Assembly (NCBI GenBank): GCA_013375355.1
Contig: JABXJV010000057.1
Location: 10,723 to 74,722 of the forward strand
Source of the DNA: Candidatus Helarchaeota archaeon
GTDB lineage: Archaea; Asgardarchaeota; Lokiarchaeia; Helarchaeales; JABXJV01
DNA: 64,000 nt
Direction of reading: 5' to 3'
In this document: positions 44,276-54,274 of the stretch, piece after piece
How positions within the stretch are numbered: position 1 is the first letter of the stretch
How the letters are laid out: each line of letters begins with the position of its first letter
The notes under the pieces: generated by a model
The model's database searches: none
What the model was told of the DNA's origin: nothing
What the model saw: the letters and a program-made list of their open reading frames with translations, nothing else
Made by a program: the position numbers and the translations under genes

Positions 44276-44884
44276 ATTAAGGAAATTGAATTAGAAAATA
44301 TCATTGATGAAAGAAAGCTAGAAGAACAGATTACCAAATTTAAAAAAAAGGGAAAAAGGTTATTTGATAATGGGGATTATTTAGAGGCACTAAAACTGTT
44401 TAAAAAAATGGCAGATCATCTTTTGAAAATAAAAAGAAAAAAAGAGGCACTTTTTTTTTCTCGCAAATACGATCAGGTCAAAAAATTAATTGATCAACGC
44501 AAAGAGACCTTAAAACTTCTAACAAAGGCGAAATTCAACAAGGAAATTATTCAAGTGATAAATCTATATAATGAAGTAATTGAAATTTCTAAGGAACTAA
44601 ATGATTTTGACGGCATAGGGATGTATAAGGCAAAACTAAGTGAATTTACTAAGTCGTGTAAAATCTCTATCCCCGAATTAGAATTGAAAATGATGGTTTT
44701 AGAAGAGCAAGCAGCAAAATGTGAGAAAGAATATTTATATGGGGCAGCTTCCGATAATTACGAAAAATGTGAAAAAATCTGTTTATTATTAATGCAATTG
44801 GGAAGCGAGGAAGTAGAAGCCAATTTGGAAAAATTCAGAGAAAAGAAAGAGTCTCTTCGAAATATAATTGCGAAAAAAGAGTAG
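44276..44884 (+). CDS. helical TPR-like protein, probable ATT start
   Basis: 202 residues from ATT 44276. The first ATG is at 44408, but 44 codons upstream are open, read as matching helical protein (FKKKGKRLFDNGDYLEAL), and begin six bases after GAGGAG. No ATG, GTG or TTG occurs in that stretch. The protein is two or three TPR-like helical pairs followed by coiled coil (LEEQAAKCEKEYLYGAAS). Resembles the small helical protein at 58889-59341. Function unknown; probably a binding protein. Confidence 0.65.
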   Translation: MKEIELENIIDERKLEEQITKFKKKGKRLFDNGDYLEALKLFKKMADHLLKIKRKKEALFFSRKYDQVKKLIDQRKETLKLLTKAKFNKEIIQVINLYNEVIEISKELNDFDGIGMYKAKLSEFTKSCKISIPELELKMMVLEEQAAKCEKEYLYGAASDNYEKCEKICLLLMQLGSEEVEANLEKFREKKESLRNIIAKKE

Positions 44885-45053
44885 ATTTTCTATTTTTTTA
44901 ATTAAAACAAATTTCTATCGCTTTATATAGTATAATAGTATTGTAGATAATTTTCAAAAAGGATTTTAATGAATTCTCTTTATAAACATATTAAATTGAT
45001 ATTTTGTGTTAAAATTAAATAATCATTATATTCTTTTTCCAGTTGGTGGATAA

Positions 45054-46409
45054 ATGTTTGAGAAGAAATATGATGCAGTCATTATTGGTGCGGGTTTAGG
45101 AGGTTTAATGACTGCAGCAGGATTAGTTCAGGCAAAGAAGAAAGTCCTTGTTCTAGAAAAAGCAGACTTTATTGGAGGAAAATATACTGAAATAGATTAT
45201 AAAGGCTATAAAGTTACCACTGGAGCTTGGTCTAATATGGGAAAAAATAGCCACATAGACAATTTTTGCCGAGAAGTTGGCGCAAATATTGATTACATTA
45301 CTTTGAAACAAATACGGAAAGAAAGGGGAACTCCGGGTTTACTAGGAAAAATTAGATATAAAAATGGAAAAGAATTTTTTCCCACTTCAACCATAAGTTC
45401 GCCATTCTCCAAAAGTGAAATGCAAGAATATTCAAAAGTAATGATAGGCTTAGTTTCTAAAGATCTTGAAGGAATTGATAGATCCAAAAATACATCAGTT
45501 TATGATTATATACAGAATTTTACTAAATCAGATAAGATTATTAAGCTTCTAGATTCCTTGATTGGAATTGCGAGTGGATTAAATACAAAAACAATCCCTA
45601 CAAGTGAATATAAAATAATATTACAAGATAGTTCTGGGATAGCATCAGGAAATTTTGGTTTCCCGATTGGTGGTATCAAATCTATTATTGATGCTCTTGA
45701 GAAGGTTATTATTGCAAAAGGAGGAAAAATTTCAACCAAAAATGCGGTTAAAAAGGTATTAATTGATGGCAATTCAGCTGTAGGGGTGCAATTGGAAGAT
45801 GGTGAGACAATTTATTCGGATTTAATTATTAATAATTCAGGTCCAAAAAATCTCTTAACACTTTGTGGACGAAATAAATTTCCATCTAGTTTTCTTAAAA
45901 AGGTTGATAAATTAATCCCTATAGATGCGCTTGCCATTATTTGCGGTTTGAATAAACCAATCAGCGAAGATGTGCCTATGATTATTACACCAGATTGTGA
46001 TCGGATAGCTGGCATATTTGAGCCAACTTTTTTCGACCCGAGTATTGCACCTCCTGGAAAAACAATGATTGATATATTTGCTCCTCTTAAAACAAAAGAT
46101 ATTAAAAAGGAAATAGATCTGACTGTAAAAGATTTAGAAGATTTATATCCTGGCATTCTTGATCCTTCTAATCTAGATTTTCAACTAAATATGGTATTTG
46201 CTGGCGATTTTCCAGCCGCAGAGGGTGCCCAGACCTTTGGGCAGACGGGAAGTGATAGAATCGATCCCAAGCTGCCAGTAAATAACTTGTATATGGTAGG
46301 TGCCGAAGCAATAGGAAGTGGAGTTGCTGCAGACCTCATCCCTATAGGAGTCTGTAAGGCATTAGATTATATATTGGGCACTGAAAAATGGCTCGAAGTT
46401 TCTTTTTAA
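45054..46409 (+). CDS. phytoene-desaturase-like FAD oxidoreductase
   Basis: 451 residues. N-terminal DAVIIGAGLGGLMTAAGL binds FAD, then LEKADFIGGKYTE. C-terminus NNLYMVGAEAIGSGVAADLIP is the second FAD motif of amine-oxidase/phytoene-desaturase proteins (COG1233). A paralogue about 60 percent alike lies at 50185. Substrate not known: a lipid, isoprenoid or other alkene/alkane. ATG 45054 with GGTGG near. Stands alone. Confidence 0.88.
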   Translation: MFEKKYDAVIIGAGLGGLMTAAGLVQAKKKVLVLEKADFIGGKYTEIDYKGYKVTTGAWSNMGKNSHIDNFCREVGANIDYITLKQIRKERGTPGLLGKIRYKNGKEFFPTSTISSPFSKSEMQEYSKVMIGLVSKDLEGIDRSKNTSVYDYIQNFTKSDKIIKLLDSLIGIASGLNTKTIPTSEYKIILQDSSGIASGNFGFPIGGIKSIIDALEKVIIAKGGKISTKNAVKKVLIDGNSAVGVQLEDGETIYSDLIINNSGPKNLLTLCGRNKFPSSFLKKVDKLIPIDALAIICGLNKPISEDVPMIITPDCDRIAGIFEPTFFDPSIAPPGKTMIDIFAPLKTKDIKKEIDLTVKDLEDLYPGILDPSNLDFQLNMVFAGDFPAAEGAQTFGQTGSDRIDPKLPVNNLYMVGAEAIGSGVAADLIPIGVCKALDYILGTEKWLEVSF

Positions 46410-46617
46410 GGTATTGCTCTAAAAGAGTACATATTATCCTTCCATTATACCAATAATTCTCAAGTATTCATCAAATGTGTCATTTTTCTGTTCTTAGAAG
46501 ATTTATTATTTTTGCAGAATAATTATAGTAAATCTTTGTCATTTTTATTTTTGGAGTGAAATTAAAATAAAAAATTAAAGAAAAATACTTTATTGGTAAA
46601 AATAGCTTCATTATGAA

Positions 46618-47595
46618 TTAAAGAATATCGTTAAGATTTTTAACCAAGCGAATATTGAATCCATATTCCCATTCAACATCAGTACCACGATTTGCAGAAA
46701 TCATCAAGAGCCATTCACCACAATCTTGCCAAGGATAAATATTTGCAGCTCCGCCTCTAACGATTTGATTTTGGCTATCACCTGACCAACTTGATCCATC
46801 AATTGGGGCATTTTTATAGTTAGGGTGCCATTTATCATCACAAACTTCCGAAAATGCTCCCATATCTACGAGACCAAATCCATTGCTATATTCCTCATTT
46901 TTTTTATCGTCATCATATGTTCCAATCCATTCGCTACCATCAGGTATTGTATTACCCCAAAAAAATATCGTTTTAGTTCCTCCTCTACACGAATATTCCC
47001 ATTGAGCTTCGGATGGCAAACTGCATCCAGTTTTTTCAAGCAATTCATCAATTTCATCAAAGAATAATGCCGCTTGACCGGTTTCCAATCTATTGCCTTC
47101 CTCATCAATCGTGATTAACTTTTTTACCTCATCAAGCATTATTGGAAATCTTAATATCAAGAAAGGTGCCAATATAACTTCATGGACTGGTTGCATCGAT
47201 TCCACGTTCTCCAAGTACTCCTCAATGAATTCTTGTTCGATATTAGGTTCAATGGTTCCTGATTCAATTTCCTTGCCATTTTTATCCTTCAATGTGAAAC
47301 TTCCGCCACCTAAACCACTATCTTTAGGTTTAATTTGGCGTAAGGCTTGCTCTTCACTTGTTGAAAAACCCATTTGAAATTTCCCGCCCGGAATCAAATT
47401 AAATAAAATTCCCGTTGCTTTCTGTTTAAACGTGGCAATGCGCGTGGTATCGCCCTTCTTCCCATATGATTTTATGTAAGATAATTCAAATTCTTTTTCA
47501 AGTTTAGAGAGCAAATGGTTAATAATTCCATTTTGTTGTTCTTCACTAGCAACCTTCCATTTATTTAAATCCATTAAAATGTCGATTTTCACCAT
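46618..47595 (-). CDS. formylglycine-generating-enzyme-like (SUMF1-domain) protein
   Basis: 325 residues. The FGE-sulfatase fold is marked by NLIPGGKFQMGFS, SLPSEAQWEYSCRGG, FFWGNTIPDG, NGFGLVDMGAFSEVCDD and IVRGGAA. Members range from sulfatase activators to EgtB-like and PvdO-like enzymes. The C-terminal cysteine pair of true FGE is not obvious, so formylglycine formation is unlikely. Between residues 75 and 130 there is a long acidic insertion. ATG 47595 five bases after GGTGAT. Role here unknown. Confidence 0.88.
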   Translation of the reverse strand: MVKIDILMDLNKWKVASEEQQNGIINHLLSKLEKEFELSYIKSYGKKGDTTRIATFKQKATGILFNLIPGGKFQMGFSTSEEQALRQIKPKDSGLGGGSFTLKDKNGKEIESGTIEPNIEQEFIEEYLENVESMQPVHEVILAPFLILRFPIMLDEVKKLITIDEEGNRLETGQAALFFDEIDELLEKTGCSLPSEAQWEYSCRGGTKTIFFWGNTIPDGSEWIGTYDDDKKNEEYSNGFGLVDMGAFSEVCDDKWHPNYKNAPIDGSSWSGDSQNQIVRGGAANIYPWQDCGEWLLMISANRGTDVEWEYGFNIRLVKNLNDIL

Positions 47596-47775
47596 TGTAA
47601 ATCACCATATAATTAAATTTTCAATAATACATTTTAAAAACATAAAAGTTGCTCAAGGTTACGAATTAAAAATTATTTATTTTTAATTAAAATGAAATAC
47701 CTCAGATATTTTTCAAAAGTTGAATTAAGGTATAATCCATAACAAATATATAAAAAAGACCTAGAGGATTTTTAC

Positions 47776-49083
47776 TTGGCAGATTCGCAAGAAATAGAAT
47801 TTTTTGAAAATTTAACCAACGCAATAAGAGATATGCAATCTGTGTTCCCTTTTGGGGTGGGTAAAGCAACATATTTGTATTTTGATAAATTGCTAAAACA
47901 AATTCATGATCCTAACAAAAAGATAATATTAGCAAATATTGCAGTTTGCCCGGAAATTTGTTATGCAATGGATTTAGTCCCGATTCAACAAGAACTTACC
48001 ACTGCTTTTTGTGCGGTCATTGGAACATCGGTGGAGCATTTAGATTCTGCAGTTGAAGCGGGAATACCACAAGGTTATCTTTGTAATTTCCAAAAAGTTT
48101 GGATAGGTGCAATGATATCCAATAAGCTTCCCAGACCTGATATATTAGTGTATGCTCCTGAACCGTGCGATTCGATGCATGCAAATTATCAAGTTATTCA
48201 AAATCTTTATAAAATTCCTGCATTTGGTTTTGACATCCCATACTGGACACATGAAGAGAGTTCTCCTTATTATAGCGACACAATTTCAAAGTACATGGGA
48301 AATCAAGTAAAAAAAATGGTTTCATTTTTAGAAAAACATACAAATTCAAAATTAGATCCCGAAAAACTGAAAGAAGCGATAGAAAAGTCAAATATAGCCC
48401 GCCAAAATATCCTTGAAATACTCGAGTTCTGTAAAGCTGTTCCAAGTCCATTGCCAAGTTCTGTATTAACCCCATTCCTTCTTTTATTATCTTGCCTACT
48501 TGGTTCAGATGAGGCTATACATCTAACAAAATCGGTAAGAGATGAAGTTTATTCTAGATTTAAAAACAAACAAGGACACATTGCTTTAACTTATAAGAAA
48601 AAAACGGAAAAACTTCGACTTTTGTGGTTATTAATACCAATCGCCTTTGATCTGGGAATAAGTGCATGGATGGAACGAAAATATAGTTGTATGGTTCTGA
48701 TGGATATTTTATCCATTTATTTAACCCCTCCAATCGACATGTCGAGTCTAGAATCAATATATAGGGATTTGGGAAAGGCAGTGCTAGATTATCCGATGGG
48801 TCGTCAATATCGTGGACCAATCGAGTATTTTTTAGATGATGTACTAAGAATTTGTAGGGACTATAAAATAGATGCGGCAATATTAGGAGGTCATAATTGT
48901 AAAAACGTGTTTGCAGTCCGTAAATTGATTGCAGAAACGTTAATTAAAGAAGTAGGGATTAAAACCCTTGAACTGGAAGCTGATTCATTAGATCCCCGAG
49001 TAAATCCAAGAAAAAACATAAAAAGAACTTTAGGTCAATTTTTAGATCGAGTTACTGAAGAAAAATATGGGATAGAAAAATAG
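47776..49083 (+). CDS. 2-hydroxyacyl-CoA dehydratase/benzoyl-CoA reductase-like subunit
   Basis: 435 residues, TTG start. Cysteines in ANIAVCPEICYAMDLVP, PEPCDSMHAN and GGHNCKN sit where HgdB/BcrB-type proteins bind a [4Fe-4S] cluster, and the last block (DAAILGGHNCKNV) matches their conserved C-terminal part. These enzymes dehydrate 2-hydroxyacyl-CoA or reduce aromatic CoA esters with an ATP-driven activator. No partner subunit or activator ATPase is nearby, so it may be a stand-alone variant. The next genes are an ADC-like protein, a ferredoxin and a flavoprotein on the same strand. Confidence 0.82.
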   Translation: MADSQEIEFFENLTNAIRDMQSVFPFGVGKATYLYFDKLLKQIHDPNKKIILANIAVCPEICYAMDLVPIQQELTTAFCAVIGTSVEHLDSAVEAGIPQGYLCNFQKVWIGAMISNKLPRPDILVYAPEPCDSMHANYQVIQNLYKIPAFGFDIPYWTHEESSPYYSDTISKYMGNQVKKMVSFLEKHTNSKLDPEKLKEAIEKSNIARQNILEILEFCKAVPSPLPSSVLTPFLLLLSCLLGSDEAIHLTKSVRDEVYSRFKNKQGHIALTYKKKTEKLRLLWLLIPIAFDLGISAWMERKYSCMVLMDILSIYLTPPIDMSSLESIYRDLGKAVLDYPMGRQYRGPIEYFLDDVLRICRDYKIDAAILGGHNCKNVFAVRKLIAETLIKEVGIKTLELEADSLDPRVNPRKNIKRTLGQFLDRVTEEKYGIEK

Positions 49084-49121
49084 TTTTTAAGATTTTATTA
49101 TTAACTTATATGGTGAATTTT

Positions 49122-49853
49122 ATGGAAAGACTAAAAGCAATACCCATTTCTGCTCCATTATATGAATTTAAGAAAAATGAGACATTTTTTTACCCTGATT
49201 CAAAATTTTTAATGGTAACGTATAGTGTTGATAAAGAAAATATTAAAGGATTGGTTCCACCTCCGTTAAAAATAGGTAAATCACCAATGGTTATATGTTA
49301 TATAGCATATTTTAAAGATTCATTTGTTGGAAACTATCACGAAGCAGCAACTTTTATTGAAGCAAGATTGAAGACAAAGACAACTAAAGATATGGGTTGG
49401 TTTTGCAATAGTATGTTTGTAGATAATGATGCAGCAATGGCAGCAGGACGTGAAATTTATGGTTTTCCAAAAAAAATTGCAGAATTTAAGCTATTTACTG
49501 AAAAGAGAAAACAAATTGGTATTGTAAAAAGAAATGGGATTGAAATAATGAAAATAGAAATTGAACTTACAAATGATTTAAATGAACTTCCTGGTGGACA
49601 AATCTATAGAGCTATTACTTTGAAACACATTACTAATCCCGAGAATAATGGAATTGAATTATCCGAATTTGTAGCAACTGATTTAAAAGTAATTCCTAAA
49701 ACAATTAAAAATGGAAATTGTTCAATCGTATTTAAAGAATCAGAAAGAGACTTAATTTATTTGCTCAAACCAAAGACGAATCCTTTGGGTGTTTATGTAA
49801 TTTCAAATGAAATGTATTTGCCTCCCGGAAAAATAATACATAAAATGGTTTAA
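49122..49853 (+). CDS. acetoacetate-decarboxylase-like protein
   Basis: 243 residues, ATG 49122 after GGTGA (ATG 49110 would skip it). Contains AGREIYGFPKKIAEF, the region of the Schiff-base lysine of acetoacetate decarboxylase, and VPPPLKIG at the N-terminus. The superfamily also holds dehydratases and aldolases, so decarboxylation is not certain. 38 bases after the dehydratase-like gene and probably in its operon. Confidence 0.85.
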   Translation: MERLKAIPISAPLYEFKKNETFFYPDSKFLMVTYSVDKENIKGLVPPPLKIGKSPMVICYIAYFKDSFVGNYHEAATFIEARLKTKTTKDMGWFCNSMFVDNDAAMAAGREIYGFPKKIAEFKLFTEKRKQIGIVKRNGIEIMKIEIELTNDLNELPGGQIYRAITLKHITNPENNGIELSEFVATDLKVIPKTIKNGNCSIVFKESERDLIYLLKPKTNPLGVYVISNEMYLPPGKIIHKMV

Positions 49854-50001
49854 TTAAACACAATTTCTTCATTTATTTTTAGAAATTATCACAGTTTAGT
49901 TAGTTACATATCAAATTTTTAAATTAATTTTCTTAAAAAAAACAAAGTATCTTATTCAATATTAATTCTTTTTATATTTGGAATATTGAAGTTAGAGGTT
50001 T

Positions 50002-50184
50002 ATGAAATTGATTCAAATTGATAATGCAAAATGTTGTGGATGTAGTTATTGCGTATTAACTTGTCCTAAAGATGCAATAACTTCTTATTATAATGCTGAA
50101 GTAAATGAAAAGTGTACCAGCTGTGGAATATGTGTGCATAATTGTCCGAATTATGCAATTGAACTTATTCAAGAGGAAAAATAA
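50002..50184 (+). CDS. 2[4Fe-4S] ferredoxin
   Basis: 60 residues with CCGCSYCVLTCPKDAI and CTSCGICVHNCPNYAI, two classical [4Fe-4S] motifs. Stop and the ATG of the next flavoprotein gene adjoin (TAAATG), so this ferredoxin is probably its electron partner. ATG 50002 after AGAGGT. Confidence 0.95.
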   Translation: MKLIQIDNAKCCGCSYCVLTCPKDAITSYYNAEVNEKCTSCGICVHNCPNYAIELIQEEK

Positions 50185-51549
50185 ATGTCTAAACAAGATT
50201 ATGATGCGGTTATTGTAGGAGCTGGTATCGGCGGGCTGATGACAGCTGCTGGTTTGTTACATACCGGAAAAAGAAAAATTTTAGTGCTGGAGAAAGGAAC
50301 ATTTATCGGAGGCAAGTATACTGAGCTGGATTACAAAGGTTATAAAATTACAACAGGTTCTTGGACTAGCATAGGTAAAAAATCGAATATTGGTCGTTTT
50401 TGTCAGGAAGTTGGGGCAAATGTTAAATATATAACTCTCAGACAAATGAAGAAAAAAGGGATCGGTCATGGATTATTTAGTAAACTCAGATATACTGATG
50501 GAAATGAATATTCCCCAACATCAACTCAAAAATCCCCTTTTACTGGAAAAGAAGAGGAAGAATGGACTATGATGTTGATGGGATTAACTGCCAAAAAACT
50601 TGAGGGGATTGATAGATCTAAAAATGTTTCCGTAAGACAGTATGGAGAGAATTTTACAAAATCAGAGGACATAATGCGAATTATGGATTCATTAATAGGC
50701 ACAGCTGCTTGCTTAAACGCTGATACAATACCAACCAGTGAATTCAAGATCATTATGGAGGAAGGATTTAGATTAGCATCTGCAAGGTTCGGTTTCCCAG
50801 TAGGAGGTGTCCGAGGAATTATTGATGCTTTGGAAAAAGTAATTAAAGAGAAAGGGGGAGAGATCCGAACCAAATGCAATGTTGAAAAAATACATATTGA
50901 CAATAATTGTGCAACCGGAGTCGAATTATCTGATGGTGAAACTATTAATTCAAAAATCGTGGTTCACAATGCTGGTCCAAGGAGATTTTTGGAACTCGGA
51001 GGAAGAAAAAATTTCCCAAGCGAACTTATCAAAAAAATTGATAACCTAATCCCTGTCGAAGCCGTTGCAATTATATTGGGGTTGAATAAGCCTATTTCTA
51101 AAGATATGCCGCTGATCTTAACCCCGGATTGCGAACGAATTGTCGGAATTTTCGAACCAACATTTTTTGGTGCGGAAGCAGGTGTTGCTCCACCTGGAAA
51201 AACTATGATAGACTTGTTTTGTCCAATTAAAACTCAAAATATTAAAAAAGAAGTAGATCTGGCAATTGAAGATATACAAAATTTATACCCAGGTATTCTA
51301 GATAAATCAAATTTAGATTTTCAACAGAATATGATATTTTACAAGGACACTCCTGCAGCGGAGTCGGGGCAAACTTTCAATCAAACAGGTGATGATCGAA
51401 TTAATCCAAAGACCCCAGTTGATAACCTATATTTTGTGGGCTTTGATGCACACGGTTCGGGAATAGCCGGTGATTTAATTCCAATAAATGTTAGAAAAGC
51501 GTTAAATCATATCTTAAAAACAGAAAAATGGTTGAAAGTGACCATATAA
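50185..51549 (+). CDS. phytoene-desaturase-like FAD oxidoreductase, paralogue
   Basis: 454 residues. DAVIVGAGIGGLMTAAGL binds FAD, VLEKGTFIGGKYTE follows, and NLYFVGFDAHGSGIAGDLIP closes the FAD site. Paralogue of the protein at 45054-46409, with the added feature of a ferredoxin gene joined directly upstream, suggesting ferredoxin-linked oxidation or reduction. Whether it works with the dehydratase-like and ADC-like genes upstream is an inference from direction and spacing. Confidence 0.9.
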   Translation: MSKQDYDAVIVGAGIGGLMTAAGLLHTGKRKILVLEKGTFIGGKYTELDYKGYKITTGSWTSIGKKSNIGRFCQEVGANVKYITLRQMKKKGIGHGLFSKLRYTDGNEYSPTSTQKSPFTGKEEEEWTMMLMGLTAKKLEGIDRSKNVSVRQYGENFTKSEDIMRIMDSLIGTAACLNADTIPTSEFKIIMEEGFRLASARFGFPVGGVRGIIDALEKVIKEKGGEIRTKCNVEKIHIDNNCATGVELSDGETINSKIVVHNAGPRRFLELGGRKNFPSELIKKIDNLIPVEAVAIILGLNKPISKDMPLILTPDCERIVGIFEPTFFGAEAGVAPPGKTMIDLFCPIKTQNIKKEVDLAIEDIQNLYPGILDKSNLDFQQNMIFYKDTPAAESGQTFNQTGDDRINPKTPVDNLYFVGFDAHGSGIAGDLIPINVRKALNHILKTEKWLKVTI

Positions 51550-51555
51550 TATAAG

Positions 51556-52356
51556 TTACCTAGTTCTTGCACTTTGACCTCCGTCTACTGGAAGTATGAC
51601 CGATGTAATAAATTTCGCCTCATCCGATGCCAAGAAAAGCGCAGCATAAGCTGTATCCCATGCGTCTCCCATTCCACCCTTTAGAGGGACCAGTCTATTC
51701 CTAATTTTGATTATATCTTTTTTACGTGCCCCTGTTTCTCTTACAAATCCTTCTACGGCCATAGGAGTGTTCATTAGACCAAGCATGACTGCATTGACGC
51801 GGATACCCTGGGAGGCATACTCCTGGGCCAATTGATGAGTTAAGGAATTAACTCCGGACTTTGAAATCTTATAAGCAACAAATGGTGCAGCGCAAACGGA
51901 CGCAATAGATGAGACATTTATTATACAGCCATTTTCTTGTTTTGCCATCACTGGTAACACGTATTTACATGTAAGAAACATTCCCTTTAAGTTTACGTTA
52001 AAAATTTTGTCCCACATTTCTTCACTCAGCTTGACCACTCTTTTATCTCCCTCTCCGATACCAACATTATTTACAAGAATATCAATCCGTCCATAAACCT
52101 CAACGCATTTCTCAGCCATTCGACGGCAATCATCTGCCTTAACAATATCAGCCTTAAAAATAAAGGATTCTCCACCTTCTTTATCAATCATTGCTTTTGT
52201 TTCTTTGGCATAATCGAGATTAATATCAACAAGCATAACTTTGGCACCCTCGCGGGCAAAAAGAATTGATATAGCTCTTCCATTTCCAATAGTATCTCCA
52301 GGCTGCTGCCCTGCTCCAACAACTATAGCCACTTTGTCCTTCAAACGGTTTCCCAT
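51556..52356 (-). CDS. short-chain dehydrogenase/reductase
   Basis: 266 residues. Nucleotide motif VVGAGQQPGDTIGNG, longer than the usual TGxxxGxG, then NNVGIG, NVSSIAS with the catalytic Ser and YKISK with Tyr and Lys. C-terminus VILPVDGGQSAR is typical. Reduces or oxidises an alcohol/ketone with NAD(P). Convergent with the flavoprotein gene, six bases apart. ATG 52356 after AGGAGG-type sequence. Confidence 0.92.
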   Translation of the reverse strand: MGNRLKDKVAIVVGAGQQPGDTIGNGRAISILFAREGAKVMLVDINLDYAKETKAMIDKEGGESFIFKADIVKADDCRRMAEKCVEVYGRIDILVNNVGIGEGDKRVVKLSEEMWDKIFNVNLKGMFLTCKYVLPVMAKQENGCIINVSSIASVCAAPFVAYKISKSGVNSLTHQLAQEYASQGIRVNAVMLGLMNTPMAVEGFVRETGARKKDIIKIRNRLVPLKGGMGDAWDTAYAALFLASDEAKFITSVILPVDGGQSARTR

Positions 52357-52519
52357 TTTAATCCTCCTTTGTTATTATTTTGTATAATTTGGTGATTACT
52401 TCTCAATATTTTTTTCTCCTAAATTAGTTATCAATACTGTTTTTTAAAAATAAATTTATAACTTTAAAAATATTTTATTAATTCCTAAATTATAATTTAT
52501 ACTCTTTTACAATTAGAGA

Positions 52520-53755
52520 ATGCACGAGATAAAAACTTTGGATAGAAATATTAAAACGTATTACATTAGGCAATTTTTTCATAATTTATGGTTTATCGTA
52601 CCTGTTCTAGTAAGTTTTTACAATGATCTGGGATTAACCTTTGGTCAAGTATTATTATTACAATCTATTTCAGCAATATCGGCAATTGTATTTAGTGTTC
52701 CATCGGGGTTATTAGCTGACAGAATCGGTCGTAAAAAAGTTCTTTTATTGGGTATATTTTTACTTAATCTCTTTATGTTTTTTTATTTATTTGTGACCAA
52801 TTTCTTTGAATTTATTATTCTTGATATTGTTTTTGGAGCTTCTCTAGCTTTAATTTCTGCAGAATTTCCTTTAGTTTCCGATACTTTAATGGAAAATGAC
52901 AGTGAAGAAAAAACCACAGAAGTTTTCTCAAACGGAAATACAATTTTAATCCTTTCATTTATGGCAAGCAATATCGCTCTAATATTTTTAATTAGTTATG
53001 GATATCGATTTACAATTTTATGTTCCCTTTTAGCATTTATAATAGGTTTTTTTATAGCTTTAGTAGGTTATAAAGAGCCAAGATTAAAAAAGAAAGAAAC
53101 GGAAGAACCTAGAAGTTTTAGATTTCATTTAAGAAAAATGAATGAATATTGTAGAAAAGATCATTTTTTATTTTACTTGATAATTATTGGCGCAATATAT
53201 CTTTCCATATCATATTTGGTTTTTTGGTTTGTGCAACCATATTTTGCAGAAAGCAACTTACCAATTGAATCGTTTGGTTTATTATACGCTATAATTAATA
53301 CGACTGAATTAGTAGCCACAAACTTATCTTATAGAATTGAAAAGAAAATTGGAAAAAAAGCTACAATTTTAATTATTAATCTATTGTTTATGTTTGCTTT
53401 TTTAGGCATGAGTTTTATTTTCAACATTTTTGGGATAATTTTTGTTATTTTAAGACAAATTGGGAGTGCATTTGCGGTTCCAATATTTAATGCATATATA
53501 AGTGAGGAGATTACATATATGGAAAAATTAGAGGGTGAAGATATTCCTTCTAGCAAAGCAACTATATATAGCGTTTATGCAATGTTAAACAATCTCATAT
53601 TCTCAGTAATATCACCAATAATGGGATTTTTAGCAGATAATATATCATTATCTTTTACACTATTATTATTATTCCTTACACTTTCTATATCACTGATTTT
53701 TAATTTAATCCTATTAAGTAGACTAAAAATTAAAAATAGTAATAAATTTACATAA
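52520..53755 (+). CDS. major facilitator superfamily transporter
   Basis: 411 residues, about 12 membrane helices. The MFS loop 2-3 motif appears as GLLADRIGRKK. The central loop (EPRLKKKETEEPRS) divides the two halves. The substrate is unknown; helix residues give no hint. ATG 52520 has no Shine-Dalgarno but AT-rich TATA-like sequence 25-30 bases upstream, so a leaderless mRNA is likely. Confidence 0.9.
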   Translation: MHEIKTLDRNIKTYYIRQFFHNLWFIVPVLVSFYNDLGLTFGQVLLLQSISAISAIVFSVPSGLLADRIGRKKVLLLGIFLLNLFMFFYLFVTNFFEFIILDIVFGASLALISAEFPLVSDTLMENDSEEKTTEVFSNGNTILILSFMASNIALIFLISYGYRFTILCSLLAFIIGFFIALVGYKEPRLKKKETEEPRSFRFHLRKMNEYCRKDHFLFYLIIIGAIYLSISYLVFWFVQPYFAESNLPIESFGLLYAIINTTELVATNLSYRIEKKIGKKATILIINLLFMFAFLGMSFIFNIFGIIFVILRQIGSAFAVPIFNAYISEEITYMEKLEGEDIPSSKATIYSVYAMLNNLIFSVISPIMGFLADNISLSFTLLLLFLTLSISLIFNLILLSRLKIKNSNKFT

Positions 53756-53800
53756 AAAACTTACATAAAAATATAAAATAGAAAAAATAGAAAATTAGTC

Positions 53801-54133
53801 TTATACTGGGGGTTCTTTTCGGAATAATAGCTTATACCAGAATCGTCTACCGTCTTTGGCGGTGATTGCAATAACTGAAGCTATTCCAAAAATTGCTGTA
53901 ATGATAGCACCAATTAACAGAATTCTAAGACCGTCTGATGGTAAATTTGTAAAAAATCCCAGAACACCTCCAGTACCAAGCAATCCATTAATTAGATCGT
54001 CAAATGGATCTGCTGTAGCCGAGTCCACAACAGCCCACATTCCACCAATAATTACAAGCACAATCAATAGGGGAACTAAAATAACACAAATTTCTTCAAA
54101 AAATCTTTGAATTTTATCCACAGTATCTGTCAA
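53801..54133 (-). CDS. small two-helix membrane protein
   Basis: 110 residues, TTG start. Two hydrophobic stretches (ILVPLLIVLVIIGGMWAVV and ILLIGAIITAIFGIASVIAI) separated by a glycine-rich loop, with a basic C-terminus. No family recognised. Confidence 0.65.
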   Translation of the reverse strand: MTDTVDKIQRFFEEICVILVPLLIVLVIIGGMWAVVDSATADPFDDLINGLLGTGGVLGFFTNLPSDGLRILLIGAIITAIFGIASVIAITAKDGRRFWYKLLFRKEPPV

Positions 54134-54274
54134 AGCATTTCACCAAAAATAATACCTTTCAATATAACAATTATCTATTTTTATTATAATATAAAGTTTT
54201 ATACTTTCCGTATCCATTATTTTTGTCGGTACTCTGCTTTAAGAAATATAAAAACGGAGGAAGCTAATAATTCT

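Noticed and set aside
46618..47595. A true sulfatase-activating formylglycine-generating enzyme
   Set aside because: The fold is right, but the C-terminal cysteine pair of FGE is not evident and no sulfatase is near.
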